Shown here: one piece after another, positions 1-7,146 of the stretch | Position numbering within the stretch: position 1 is the first letter of the stretch | Layout of the letters: every line of letters starts with the position of its first letter | Source of the DNA: Candidatus Geothrix odensensis | GTDB lineage: Bacteria; Acidobacteriota; Holophagae; Holophagales; Holophagaceae | Assembly (NCBI GenBank): GCA_016714685.1 | Contig: JADKCH010000014.1 | Coordinates: 1 to 15,959, forward strand | Reading direction: 5' to 3' | Length of the DNA stretch: 15,959 nucleotides | Position numbers and translations under genes: made by a program | The notes under the pieces: model-generated | Databases searched by the model: none | Told to the model about the DNA's origin: nothing | What the model saw: the letters and a program-made list of their open reading frames with translations, nothing else

Positions 1-1474
1 CGCCGATGAGGATGTCCTCACCCTGGCGGGTGTCACAGGGTGCACCACGGTGGGCTGCTGAGGACGGAGGCACTGGAGTGCTGAAGTCCCCCAGCTCTCC
101 AGCCAGTGGTCTCGGGAGCAGCACCCTGGCACTGGGCTGAGTCTCATCCTCCACCTGGCCGATCCAGGCGCGGAAGGCGGCACTTGGCGGTGGCCGGCTG
201 CCTGGACGAGGCCCTCGGGCAGGTGAAAGCCGGGGTTCACATCCGAGAAGATGGCTTTGCGGCGTGGCAGCCTCGGTCATATCGGCTGCACGGCAGCATC
301 CCAGGTCCATTGGTGGCAAGCGGCTCGGGCGACTCAGGGACACGCCCTCGGAGTTCACCATGGCGTTCAGCAGATAGGCGGCTGGTGGGCCTCGGCGGGC
401 ATCTGGGCCCGCAGACACCACGGCCTGCCGCCCCACATGGTGAAGGTCCATGGGACGTTGCCCCAGGCCTTGGCGGGGACTTCTGTCTGGGGCGAGGTGG
501 AGACAGGTCGGTCCCTGCGGGCAGAGCCACACTTTGGCTGGCGAGTTCCTTCGCCAGGGCATAGGCCACGGCGCGGCGGGAGGGCGAGACGGGAACCCGC
601 ACGTCGGCGTTGGTGCGCCGTGAGGGCGAGGGCCCTTCCAGCACCAGAGGGCGATTGATCTCCTCCTTCGCGTTCTTCAACCCTGCGCTTGGCGCCCAGG
701 CCCCAGCGCCTAGGGCCTCGCCATTCAGGAAGTCGGCACCCAGGGAGAGGATGACCTTGGCTGGCGAGCTGGGGCTGCAGGATCCACGGCCTGGCCAGGC
801 TGGCCTTGGCGGCCTCCTCGGCCGCATCCCATGGCGGGCTCACTAGGCCAGGTGCTCCCGGGTGGGCAGTGGCGGCTTTCAGGTCCGCCAGCAGGGGCCT
901 TGCGGCTGGAGTGAGACCACGGCGCCGGAGACCGCAGCACGGACTTGCCGGAGGACTTGGCCGACTTGCGCACCTGTGCGGCGGGCCCTCGGCTGGACCA
1001 AGCTGGTGGTCCGCCCACCGGCCTTGGGGCACGGAGGCGGTCGGGATCGTAGAGGCGGAGGACATCGGCCAGGTCCGGCTGAGTTCCGCCCTTCCGCCGG
1101 GTGCTCGTCGTTGCCCGTGAGGTGGATGGGGCGCCTCGCGGGTCCTCACCATTAGCACAGGGTAGAGTGCGGCTGCCTTCGTTCGTGGCGCTGGCGTAGT
1201 AGCTGGGCACGCCGGGCGTCACTTCCACGGGGCGCTTGGAGTAGGGCACCACGGTGCCCTGGCCCTTCCGGTCGCAGGCCACGGTGGCGGCCAGGGCCGC
1301 GGTGGCGCTCACCAGGCCGAGGAAGTCGCGCCGGGAGAAGCCGCTCTGTATGGGCAGGCCGTGGACGTCGTCGAAGCCGGCGGGAACGGCGCCGGGAGGA
1401 ACTTTCGTCGTGGGCCGCCTGGCGGGCCTCTGGAGTTCGACGCGCTCTTCGAGGGTGCGCCAGAACTGGGGCAT
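1..1474 (-). CDS. actB: Alternative complex III subunit ActB (molybdopterin/FeS-type), 3' partial, several frameshifts
   Basis: ActB is the large periplasmic subunit of alternative complex III, a quinol oxidase that replaces cytochrome bc1. About 490 of roughly 1000 residues lie here; the rest is beyond position 1. The start reads MPQFWRTLEERVE, followed by a twin-arginine signal SGFSRRDFLGL (about 1319-1345) and the hydrophobic run VSATAALAATVAC. Family-typical blocks then appear in changing frames: YYASATNEG, VRTRE, DVLRLYDPDRLRAP, AKVILSLGADFLNGEALG (near 690-770), NADVRVPVSPSRRAVAYALA (near 560-620) and YDTRQGEDILIG at the edge. The order matches ActB but no single frame carries it all, so several one-base indels are present. 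An ATG at 1508, with one indel, is an alternative start. It lies downstream of actA on the same strand, as in known act operons. Identification rests on the block order and the actA neighbour. Confidence 0.85.
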
Positions 1475-1512
1475 CTCTGCGGGGGCATGATCGGAGTCGT
1501 GTCTTCATCGGG

Positions 1513-1703
1513 TCATCCGCGGCGCTTGATGGCGTGTTCGGGGGCGTGATGGAGATGCGGAGGGCGGCGGCTTCCGGCGGCGGATCCGGCGAGGGGCCTG
1601 GCCCGGCTGAAAGACCAGACCCAGGGCCTTCTGCCCCCAGCAGGTAGGGCCGGCCAGCAGGGTGGCGGCCCTGTCCAGGAACGGTTGCGGTGTGATCGGC
1701 CAT
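1513..1703 (-). CDS. Possible small ORF between actA and actB (frameshifted, uncertain)
   Basis: An ATG at 1703 (MADHTATVPG) is preceded by AGGAG with five bases between, the same spacing and sequence as the ribosome binding site of the OPT transporter gene in this window. A stop in another frame at 1513-1515 follows HAPEHAIKRRG and sits four bases before a possible actB ATG at 1508. The length is not a multiple of three, so one base would have to be missing. The peptide would have about 63 residues and I do not recognise it. It could instead be the true N-terminus of ActB or noncoding sequence. Confidence 0.25.
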
Positions 1704-1714
1704 CGTCGGTGCTC

Positions 1715-2268
1715 CTATGATGGCAGGCGGCGCAGTGCTCGGCGCCCTTGGTGACCTTCGAGCCCGGCGGCAGGGCCGCATGGGGATCCGGTGGCAGCCC
1801 AGGCAGTTGCCCATGCGCGGGCCATTTCCCGGGTGAGGACCTTCATGGTCTGCACTTCCCGTGGCAGCTCTGGCAGGCGATGCCCGCGTTCACGTGGGGC
1901 CGGTGGTCGAAGAAGACGTGGTCGGAAGCGTGTGGACCCGCTGCCAGGGCAGGGCGCGCCGGAATTGGCGATCTGGGTCAGCTTCTGGATGGCGGGACGG
2001 TCCGCCTTGGTGACTTTGGCAGTCCATGCAGAGGTCCGGCTGGGGATGCCGGCATGGCGCGACTTGTCCACGCCGGAGTGGCAGATCTGGCACTGCATCC
2101 GGAGGGTCCCGGCATGGAGCTCATGGGAGAAGGGGATGGGCTGCTCGGGGGCATAGCCCTTGGCGAAGCGGTCGGCTGCGTGAACCAGCCCACGCTGAGG
2201 ACCGTGGCCAGCACCGCCACGGCCGCGGCGGGCAGGACGAAGCGGAAGGCCTGGTCGAATCGGTGCAT
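1715..2268 (-). CDS. actA: Alternative complex III pentaheme cytochrome c subunit ActA, frameshifted
   Basis: ActA is the multiheme cytochrome c of alternative complex III and passes electrons from quinol oxidation towards the terminal oxidase. The N-terminus MHRFDQAFRF is followed by one membrane anchor, VLPAAAVAVLATVLSVGWF. Five CxxCH heme sites can be read: CQICH (2078-2092), CMDCH (2017-2030, its last base lost so it reads CMDCQ), CQSCH (1861-1875), CLGCH (1791-1805) and CAACH (1720-1734). Between them are family hallmarks: EQPIPFSHELHAG, SGVDKSRHAGIP, KVTKADRPAIQKL and WQRVHTLP. At least four one-base indels break the frame, for example GAPLPW and LPDHVFFDH each need one extra base. The start is ATG 2268 behind AAGGG. 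actB follows on the same strand. The end is approximate, just after the fifth heme site. Confidence 0.9.
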
Positions 2269-2649
2269 GCACAACCCTTGAAAGCGCTGGCTCGCGGAGC
2301 AGGCCCGGAGGCCATCAGGGAACGGTGGATCGGTGGGACGGGTCAGGGACCGGTGGGCCAGCGGAGCATGAGGCGGGACGTTCCCGCTTCAGGCGATCTG
2401 GTTGGACGAAAGGGCGCAGGCCGTCTAATGAATTTTAAGACATCATCCAAACCTGGGGCTCTCACCCCAAGGCGACAACTCGGCAAGTTGTGTGCAGATC
2501 ACGATGATAGGGCAGGGCAATGCGAATGGTTACCTATTTTTTCTGAGGCGTTTCCAGACATTTAAGAGGATTTTGCGGTGGTCTATATCCGCATCGTCCG
2601 AAAGGACGATTTCCTCCAGGATCGGCCCCTGAATTCCTTAGTAAATCCG
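2269..2649. other. Intergenic gap between maf and actA, AT-richer core
   Basis: No protein is supported here. The part from about 2420 to 2600 is clearly richer in A and T than its surroundings, with a T6 run at about 2535-2540. It should hold the promoter for the leftward act operon, but I find no convincing pair of promoter boxes. A small inverted repeat, ACAACT-cggca-AGTTGT, lies at 2475-2491, and a GGGG/CCCC pair at about 2454-2467. A separate hairpin at 2593-2610 is listed on its own. Confidence 0.5.
2593..2610. terminator. Hairpin downstream of maf, no T-tract
   Basis: A perfect 7-bp stem ATCGTCC/GGACGAT closes a 4-base loop, GAAA on the plus strand and TTTC on the minus strand. It lies about 40 bases beyond the maf stop in the direction of maf transcription. 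No T-run follows on the minus strand, so intrinsic termination is doubtful. A 3'-end stabilising or structured-leader role is equally possible. Confidence 0.35.
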
Positions 2650-3261
2650 TCAGGTTTTCGGAAACCCCATCCAGGGCTTCAGCAGGCCCAGGTGGCCGAA
2701 CAGGGCCCCCATCCGCTCCACGGGGAGCCCCATGACGGTGGAGAAGCTCCCTGGACCGCCTCGATGAAGAGGAGGGCCCCGATGCCCTGGATGGCGTAGG
2801 AACCGGCCTTGTCCATGGGTTCACGGGTGCGACATACCAGCAGATCTGGGCCTCGGTGAGGGGCGGAAGAAGACCTGGGCCGTCCACGAAGCTGTGGATG
2901 GCGTCGTTCCGCTGCAGGCAGAAGCCCGTATGCACCTGGTGGGCCCGGCCCTGGATGAGGCTGAGCATCCGCACGGCGTCCTCCACGTCCACGGGCTTGT
3001 TCAGGGGTGGTGGTCCACGGCCACGGTGGTGTCGGCGGCCATGACCCAGCGGCCGGGGTTGCGGGCGGCGATGATTTCGGCCTTGAGCTCGGCCAGCCGC
3101 AGCACCAGGTCGGAGGGATCCTCGTCGAGCAGGGGAGTCTCATCCACCTGGGGGCGCCTGCAGCTCGAAGGGGATGCGCATGGCCTCAGCCAGTGGCGCC
3201 GCCGAGGCTGCCGCTGGCCAGGATGAGGGGCTGGAGGGCGATTCTCGGCGAGGCCGGGCAT
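2650..3261 (-). CDS. maf: Maf-family nucleotide pyrophosphatase, frameshifted
   Basis: Maf proteins hydrolyse non-canonical or modified nucleoside triphosphates to monophosphates in the cytoplasm and are linked to septum formation. The signature LILASGSPRRRHWLR lies at about 3195-3235. In order follow VDETPLLDEDPSDLVLRLA, the active-site block WVMAADTTVAVD (about 3020-3050), KPVDVEDAVRMLSLIQGRAH, REPMDKAGSYAIQGIGALLF and the C-terminal VMGLPVERMG type block. The protein ends GLLKPWMGFPKT at a TGA at 2650. These blocks fall in different frames, and about six one-base indels are needed to join them; at about 3005-3009, VDHHPLNKPV needs one more C in a C run. The start is probably ATG 3261, immediately behind the GNAT gene. 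About 200 residues after repair is normal for Maf. Confidence 0.88.
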
Positions 3262-3269
3262 GGTGTCGG

Positions 3270-3765
3270 TCACCGGAGCCCCGGGCGTGGAGGTCGGCGG
3301 TCTTCACGCGCATGTGGAAGCTCTCCACTTCATGGCCCGGCTGGAAGCCGAAGCGGGGTAGAACTCGGTGGCGTCCCGGGTCTCGAGGACGAAGCGGTGG
3401 ACCTCCCCCCCAGGGGTGCCGCAGGGCCACTTCACCAGTTCCGAGGCGACGCCGTAGTTCATGAGGTCCTGGGCCACCACCACGTCGTAGAGCTTGGCCT
3501 CGTAGGCATGGTCCGACCAGAGGCGGGTGGCCCCCACCAGCCGGCCCCCCATGTGGCCTTCGGGTACCAGGCGGGCCGTCAGCATGCGGGAGCAGGCCAG
3601 CAGCCGCCGCCACTGCTCGATGGTGCGGTAGGCGGTCCAGTAGACCTGCTCCGCCTGGAAGAAGATCTGGAGCTCCCGGGGGTCCACGGTCCAGGTTTCA
3701 TCGAAGAAGGCCACGGTGCCCTGGGGGCGTCGCCAATGGCTCCAGTAGAGAAAATCACGGTTCAT
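3270..3765 (-). CDS. GNAT-family N-acetyltransferase
   Basis: A cytoplasmic acetyl-CoA-dependent acetyltransferase of unknown substrate, about 165 residues. It starts MNRDFLYWSHWRRPQGTVAF. The C-terminal half has the GNAT pattern: GGRLVGATRLWSD (beta strand), AKLYDVVVAQDLMNYGVASE in place of the usual Q/RxxGxG/A pyrophosphate loop, then FVLETRDATEFYPRFGF, the strand-helix-FYxxxGF ending. One C is missing from the run at about 3357, which turns PRFGFQPGHE into PASASSRA. ATG 3765 shares its A with the lnt stop (TGATG), so translation is probably coupled. The stop is approximate because of the frameshift; TGA 3270-3272 is likely, just before maf. Family call is firm, substrate unknown. Confidence 0.75.
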
Positions 3766-5266
3766 CAGGGTTTCCGGAAATGGACCTTCCATCCTAGCAG
3801 GAGGCATCCCGCCAGCAGCCCAGCCGCCAGGAGGGGCAGGAACCCCGCCCAGCGCAAGGGCGTGCGGACAGGCCGCCACTGCAGCTCGAGGGCATAGGCC
3901 GCTTCCGTGAGCGGCTCGCCCCAGCTCGAACCGGCCGTCTTCGTGGAAGACGCCGGACTTGCCTGACAGCGTGGCGCGGAGCAGGGGCACGCCCAGCCGT
4001 GGCCCGAGACGGATCTGGGCCGCGTGCAGGTCGGTGGCGATGCTGCGATCAAACCAGCCGTCGTTGGTGTGGTTGCTCAGGAGGTCGGCATGGCCGAGGC
4101 GAGGCCCGCCTGGTGCGCTCGGGCAGCAGCGCCTCGCTGCAGATCAGGGGGTGGACCCGCACCTGGCCGCTCGTCGTGGGCACCTCGAAGGCGCAGCCCT
4201 CCTTGAGCTCGCCCGGCTCCTGGGACATGAAGCCCAACTGCCGATCCAGCCAAGCCCGGACTGGAGCGGGGCCGGGCATGCGCTCTCCGAAGGCCATGGG
4301 CTCGGTCTTCGCGAAGAGGAAGCTCGGGCGCCCCGCCGCCTCGCCCCGGACCAGGTTGTAGGGCCCGCCTTCGGTGCCGAAGAGCCAGGCCACGCCGCGA
4401 GAGGCAGCTTCGCCCGGGAGGCGTGGCCCGGGCTGGCGGTCGTCGCGGCCCAGGACCGAGCTCTCGGGCCAGAGCAGCAGGGTGGCGCGGCCGGGGCGCG
4501 GCCAGCCCTGGGCCTTCAGCAGCGCGTCGCTGCGTCGCCACATGTCGGCTTCCATGCCCACCCAGCGCAGGCCCGCCGGGTAGTTGGGCTGGATCATCAC
4601 CACGTCGAGGGTGCGGGTCGCCTCCCGCGGCAGCAGGTACCAGAGGCCGCCCGACAGCGCCAAGAAACCGAGGGCCAGACCCGGACCCGCCAGGGCCCGG
4701 CGGGGGGAACCCCCACCGGCCAGGGTCGCCGCAGCCCAGGCCCCGCCGGCCCAGGCCAGGGCCGACAGGCCCGAGGCGCCTGGGAAGGCCGCCGAGCGGG
4801 CAGTCCAGGGCAAGGAACCGAAGGCCGCGCCCCAGGTCCAGGGATAGACATGGAAGCCCCAGGTCTCCCAGGCGAGGAGGATCAGGCCCGCCGCGAGGGC
4901 GGAGCCCAGGGCCCCGGTGCGGCGGAACATCCAGCGCGAGCCCATGGCCACCACCCAGAGTCCCGTGGCCTCCCAGAGGCTCAGCAGCACCATGCCCAGC
5001 AGGGCCGCGCCGAAGGGCAGGCCGCCCTTGCTGGCCAGGGTCTGGGGCACCCAGAGGTAGAGCAGCACCAGCCCGGCCACCAGGGTCAGCCAGGTCCAGG
5101 CGGCGTGGCGCCCCTTGAACAGCCCGTCCAGCAGCAGCAGCGGGAAGAGCAGGCCATGGCGGGCTCCAGCCAGCCCCCCCAGGGCGCCCGGGAAGCGGAA
5201 GGCCAGGACGAATACCACGGCGAGGACCAGGGAACTGAAGGAACTGAGGAGCCAGCCGGTTCTCAA
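3765..5266 (-). CDS. lnt: Apolipoprotein N-acyltransferase Lnt, frameshifts near the C-terminus
   Basis: Lnt adds the third acyl chain to the N-terminal cysteine of lipoproteins in the inner membrane. The N-terminal half is a bundle of hydrophobic helices. The nitrilase-like domain follows, with the Glu-Lys-Cys triad: E268 in LLLWPESSVLG, K320 in FAKTEPMAFGERMPG and C376 in PLICSEALLPE. SNHTNDGWFDRS and LGVPLLRATLSGKSGVFHE continue in another frame, and the last membrane helix, LPLLAAGLLAGCLLLGW, ends in VHFRKP at 3765. Indels lie at about 4085-4115 and 3917-3920, the latter a short G run. The start is TTG 5266: GGAGGT stands seven bases upstream and the TTG overlaps the preceding stop (TTGA). 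About 500 residues is usual for Lnt. Its operon also encodes a predicted lipoprotein. Confidence 0.93.
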
Positions 5267-6027
5267 GCCGAGTACCTCCGCGCCGTCTCAAAACAGGCGA
5301 TACCCGCGGCCACGGCCGCGTTCAGGCTCTCCACGCCCTGGATGGGGATGGCCAGGCGCTGGACGCCTCCGGGCAGGTCCACACCCTGCCAGCCATGTCC
5401 CTCGTTGCCCACCAGGAGGCGCAGGGGTTCGGACAGGTCGGCTTCGGCCATGGGGATGGAACCTGGGCCGCCATCCAGGGCGAACCAGTGGCCGGCATCC
5501 GGGGCCAGCGTCTCGACTCGGCGCAGGGGCAGGAGAAAGACGGCGCCCATGCTGCCCCGCAGGGCCTTGGGGTGGAAGGGGTCGGCGCAGCCGGGACCCA
5601 GCAGGGCCTCCTGGAAGCCGAAGGCGGCGGCGCTGCGCAGGATGGCCCCCAGGTTGCCGGGATCCTGGATGCCCCAGGCGCCGATGACCCGAGTGGCCAG
5701 CGGCCCCGCGGGCTCGGGGCCGAGGTCCACCAGCAGGGCGTGGTCTGGCGGACTGCCCGCGTCGGCCAGGTCGCGCATGAGGGCCTCGCCCAGCACCTGG
5801 GTCTCAACCCCCAGCGCCATCTCCAAGGGATGAGGAGCGGTCTGCTCAAGCCTCAGCCAAAGCGCTGGTCGGAGGCGCTTCCCGGCGGTGGTCTGTCGGG
5901 CCTCGGCCCAGGCCTCGATGAGCTTCTCCCCCAGGAGCAGGGTGGCCTCGCGCCGCAGACCACCTGCCTTCAGGTGGGCCTGCAGCGCCCGGAAGCGTGG
6001 GTTGGCCTTGCTGGTGAGAAGGGGCAT
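5263..6027 (-). CDS. SpoU/TrmH-family RNA 2'-O-methyltransferase
   Basis: An intact 254-residue SAM-dependent SPOUT methyltransferase that would modify a ribose 2'-OH in rRNA or tRNA. The N-terminal third (TSKANPRFRALQAHLKAGGL) resembles the substrate-binding domain of RlmB/TsnR-type enzymes. All three SpoU motifs are present: motif 1 IQDPGNLGAILRSAAAFGF with the RNA-binding Asn and Arg, motif 2 LRLLVGNEGHGW, and motif 3 LAIPIQGVESLNAAVAAGI, which forms the trefoil-knot SAM site. The start ATG 6027 lies 19 bases after the patatin-like gene; the stop overlaps the TTG start of lnt. Which nucleotide is modified cannot be told from sequence, so no symbol is given. Confidence 0.92.
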   Translation of the reverse strand: MPLLTSKANPRFRALQAHLKAGGLRREATLLLGEKLIEAWAEARQTTAGKRLRPALWLRLEQTAPHPLEMALGVETQVLGEALMRDLADAGSPPDHALLVDLGPEPAGPLATRVIGAWGIQDPGNLGAILRSAAAFGFQEALLGPGCADPFHPKALRGSMGAVFLLPLRRVETLAPDAGHWFALDGGPGSIPMAEADLSEPLRLLVGNEGHGWQGVDLPGGVQRLAIPIQGVESLNAAVAAGIACFETARRYSA

Positions 6028-6046
6028 GGGGTGGCCGGTGCGGAGG

Positions 6047-6994
6047 TCAGGGGGTGGTGGACGCGGGGCGGGTGCGGGCCGCGACCCAGGTGTCGATGGC
6101 CTGGCGGATCCTGGGCATGGACTCCTTGGTGGCGTCGATGCCCGCCTGCATGCAGCGCTTCTTCTGGGTGAAGTCGAGCATCCCCACGTCGCCGATGCCG
6201 GCGGGGGCGATGAGGACATCGGCCGCCTTCTTGGACTGCTCGACGTTGAGGGCGAACATGATGTTGGTGGCCTGGAGGCTGACGCCCAGCAGGTTGGTGA
6301 TGTTCGGGTTGCCAAGGTTGCTGCTGATGTCCACGGCGATCACGAGGTCCGCCCCCTTGGCCTTGGCCACGGAGATGGGGATGTTGTCCACCACGCCGCC
6401 GTCCACCAGGATCTTGCCCTGGTGCTGGACCGGCTGGAACACGCCCGGGATCGCCGCGCTCGCCCGGATGGCACGGGCCACGGAGCCCTTGTCCAGCACG
6501 ACCTTGTAGCCCCAGTTGAGATCGGCGGCCACGGCGGCGAAGGGGATCTTCATCTGCTCGATGTTCGCGGTCTTGATGTGCCCCTTCACCCAGGCCTCGA
6601 GCTTGTCGCCCTTCGCGAAGCCCATGCCGGTCACGGCGTTCAGTACCCCGAAATCGAAGATGTCCTCCTTCTCCAGCTGGAAGGCGGTCCACTCGAGGTC
6701 GAAGCTGTTGACGTCGGAGGCGTAGATCGCGCCAATGAGGCTGCCGACACTGGTGCCGATCACCATGTCGATGGGGATCTTCTCCTGTTCCAGCGCGCGG
6801 ATGACGCCGACATGGGCGAAACCCCGCGCCGCGCCTCCGCCCAGCACGAGGGCGATCTTCGGCTTCGGCGGCGGCCCACTGGGGATCTGGGGCACCTGGA
6901 GGATGGGGGTCTGTGGAATGACAGCTGGTGGCGTGGTCTGACAGGCAAATAACAGGGCCAATCCTGTCAGGGCCAGAGCCTTTACCAAACGCAT
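6047..6994 (-). CDS. Patatin-like phospholipase, predicted lipoprotein
   Basis: An intact 315-residue serine hydrolase of the bacterial patatin (RssA-like) family, expected to cleave acyl esters of lipids. The signal peptide MRLVKALALTGLALLFAC ends in a lipobox (LFAC, Cys18), so it should be membrane-anchored outside the cytoplasm. A proline-rich linker (about residues 22-45) follows. The catalytic parts are the oxyanion loop GGGAARG (52-58), the nucleophile elbow GTSVG (80-84, Ser82) and the dyad aspartate in VDGG (Asp198). GGAGG precedes ATG 6994. It is the first gene of the leftward block that also carries lnt, the enzyme that would complete its lipid anchor. Physiological substrate unknown. 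Confidence 0.92.
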   Translation of the reverse strand: MRLVKALALTGLALLFACQTTPPAVIPQTPILQVPQIPSGPPPKPKIALVLGGGAARGFAHVGVIRALEQEKIPIDMVIGTSVGSLIGAIYASDVNSFDLEWTAFQLEKEDIFDFGVLNAVTGMGFAKGDKLEAWVKGHIKTANIEQMKIPFAAVAADLNWGYKVVLDKGSVARAIRASAAIPGVFQPVQHQGKILVDGGVVDNIPISVAKAKGADLVIAVDISSNLGNPNITNLLGVSLQATNIMFALNVEQSKKAADVLIAPAGIGDVGMLDFTQKKRCMQAGIDATKESMPRIRQAIDTWVAARTRPASTTP

Positions 6995-7034
6995 GGGGGT
7001 TCCTCCAGAGTTCAGGTGCCATCACCCGCCGGTG

Positions 7035-7082
7035 GAATCCCGCCAGGGGTGGGGCGGGGGCGGTGCGGTCCGGGCGGGATTC
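7035..7082. promoter_or_regulatory. 10-bp inverted repeat in the divergent intergenic region
   Basis: GAATCCCGCC at 7035-7044 is matched by its exact reverse complement GGCGGGATTC at 7073-7082, 28 bases apart. It lies in the 152-base gap between the divergent patatin-like gene and the OPT transporter gene, where both promoters should be. It could be an operator for a dimeric regulator or a leader stem. No clear promoter boxes are visible, although an AT-richer patch at 7085-7110 is a candidate. Confidence 0.35.
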
Positions 7083-7146
7083 GGTATTAGACTATCCGCT
7101 ACATTCGGCCTTGTTCTTCTCCCAACGTGCCTTTTCAGGAGCACCG

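Noticed and set aside
106..1155. Several plus-strand frames of 97-152 residues
   Set aside because: They overlap minus-strand stretches that carry ActB blocks and show no protein features of their own.
1..4100. A cluster of pseudogenes from genome reduction
   Set aside because: Broken genes include functions that are normally kept (lnt), coding blocks between the breaks are perfectly conserved in character, and there are no in-place stop codons or mobile elements. Base-calling error fits better.
3959..5833. 624-residue plus-strand open frame
   Set aside because: It lies antisense to lnt and the SpoU methyltransferase, both of which have clear catalytic motifs. The product is low-complexity Gly/Gln/Arg/Pro, as expected of an antisense frame in high-GC coding DNA.
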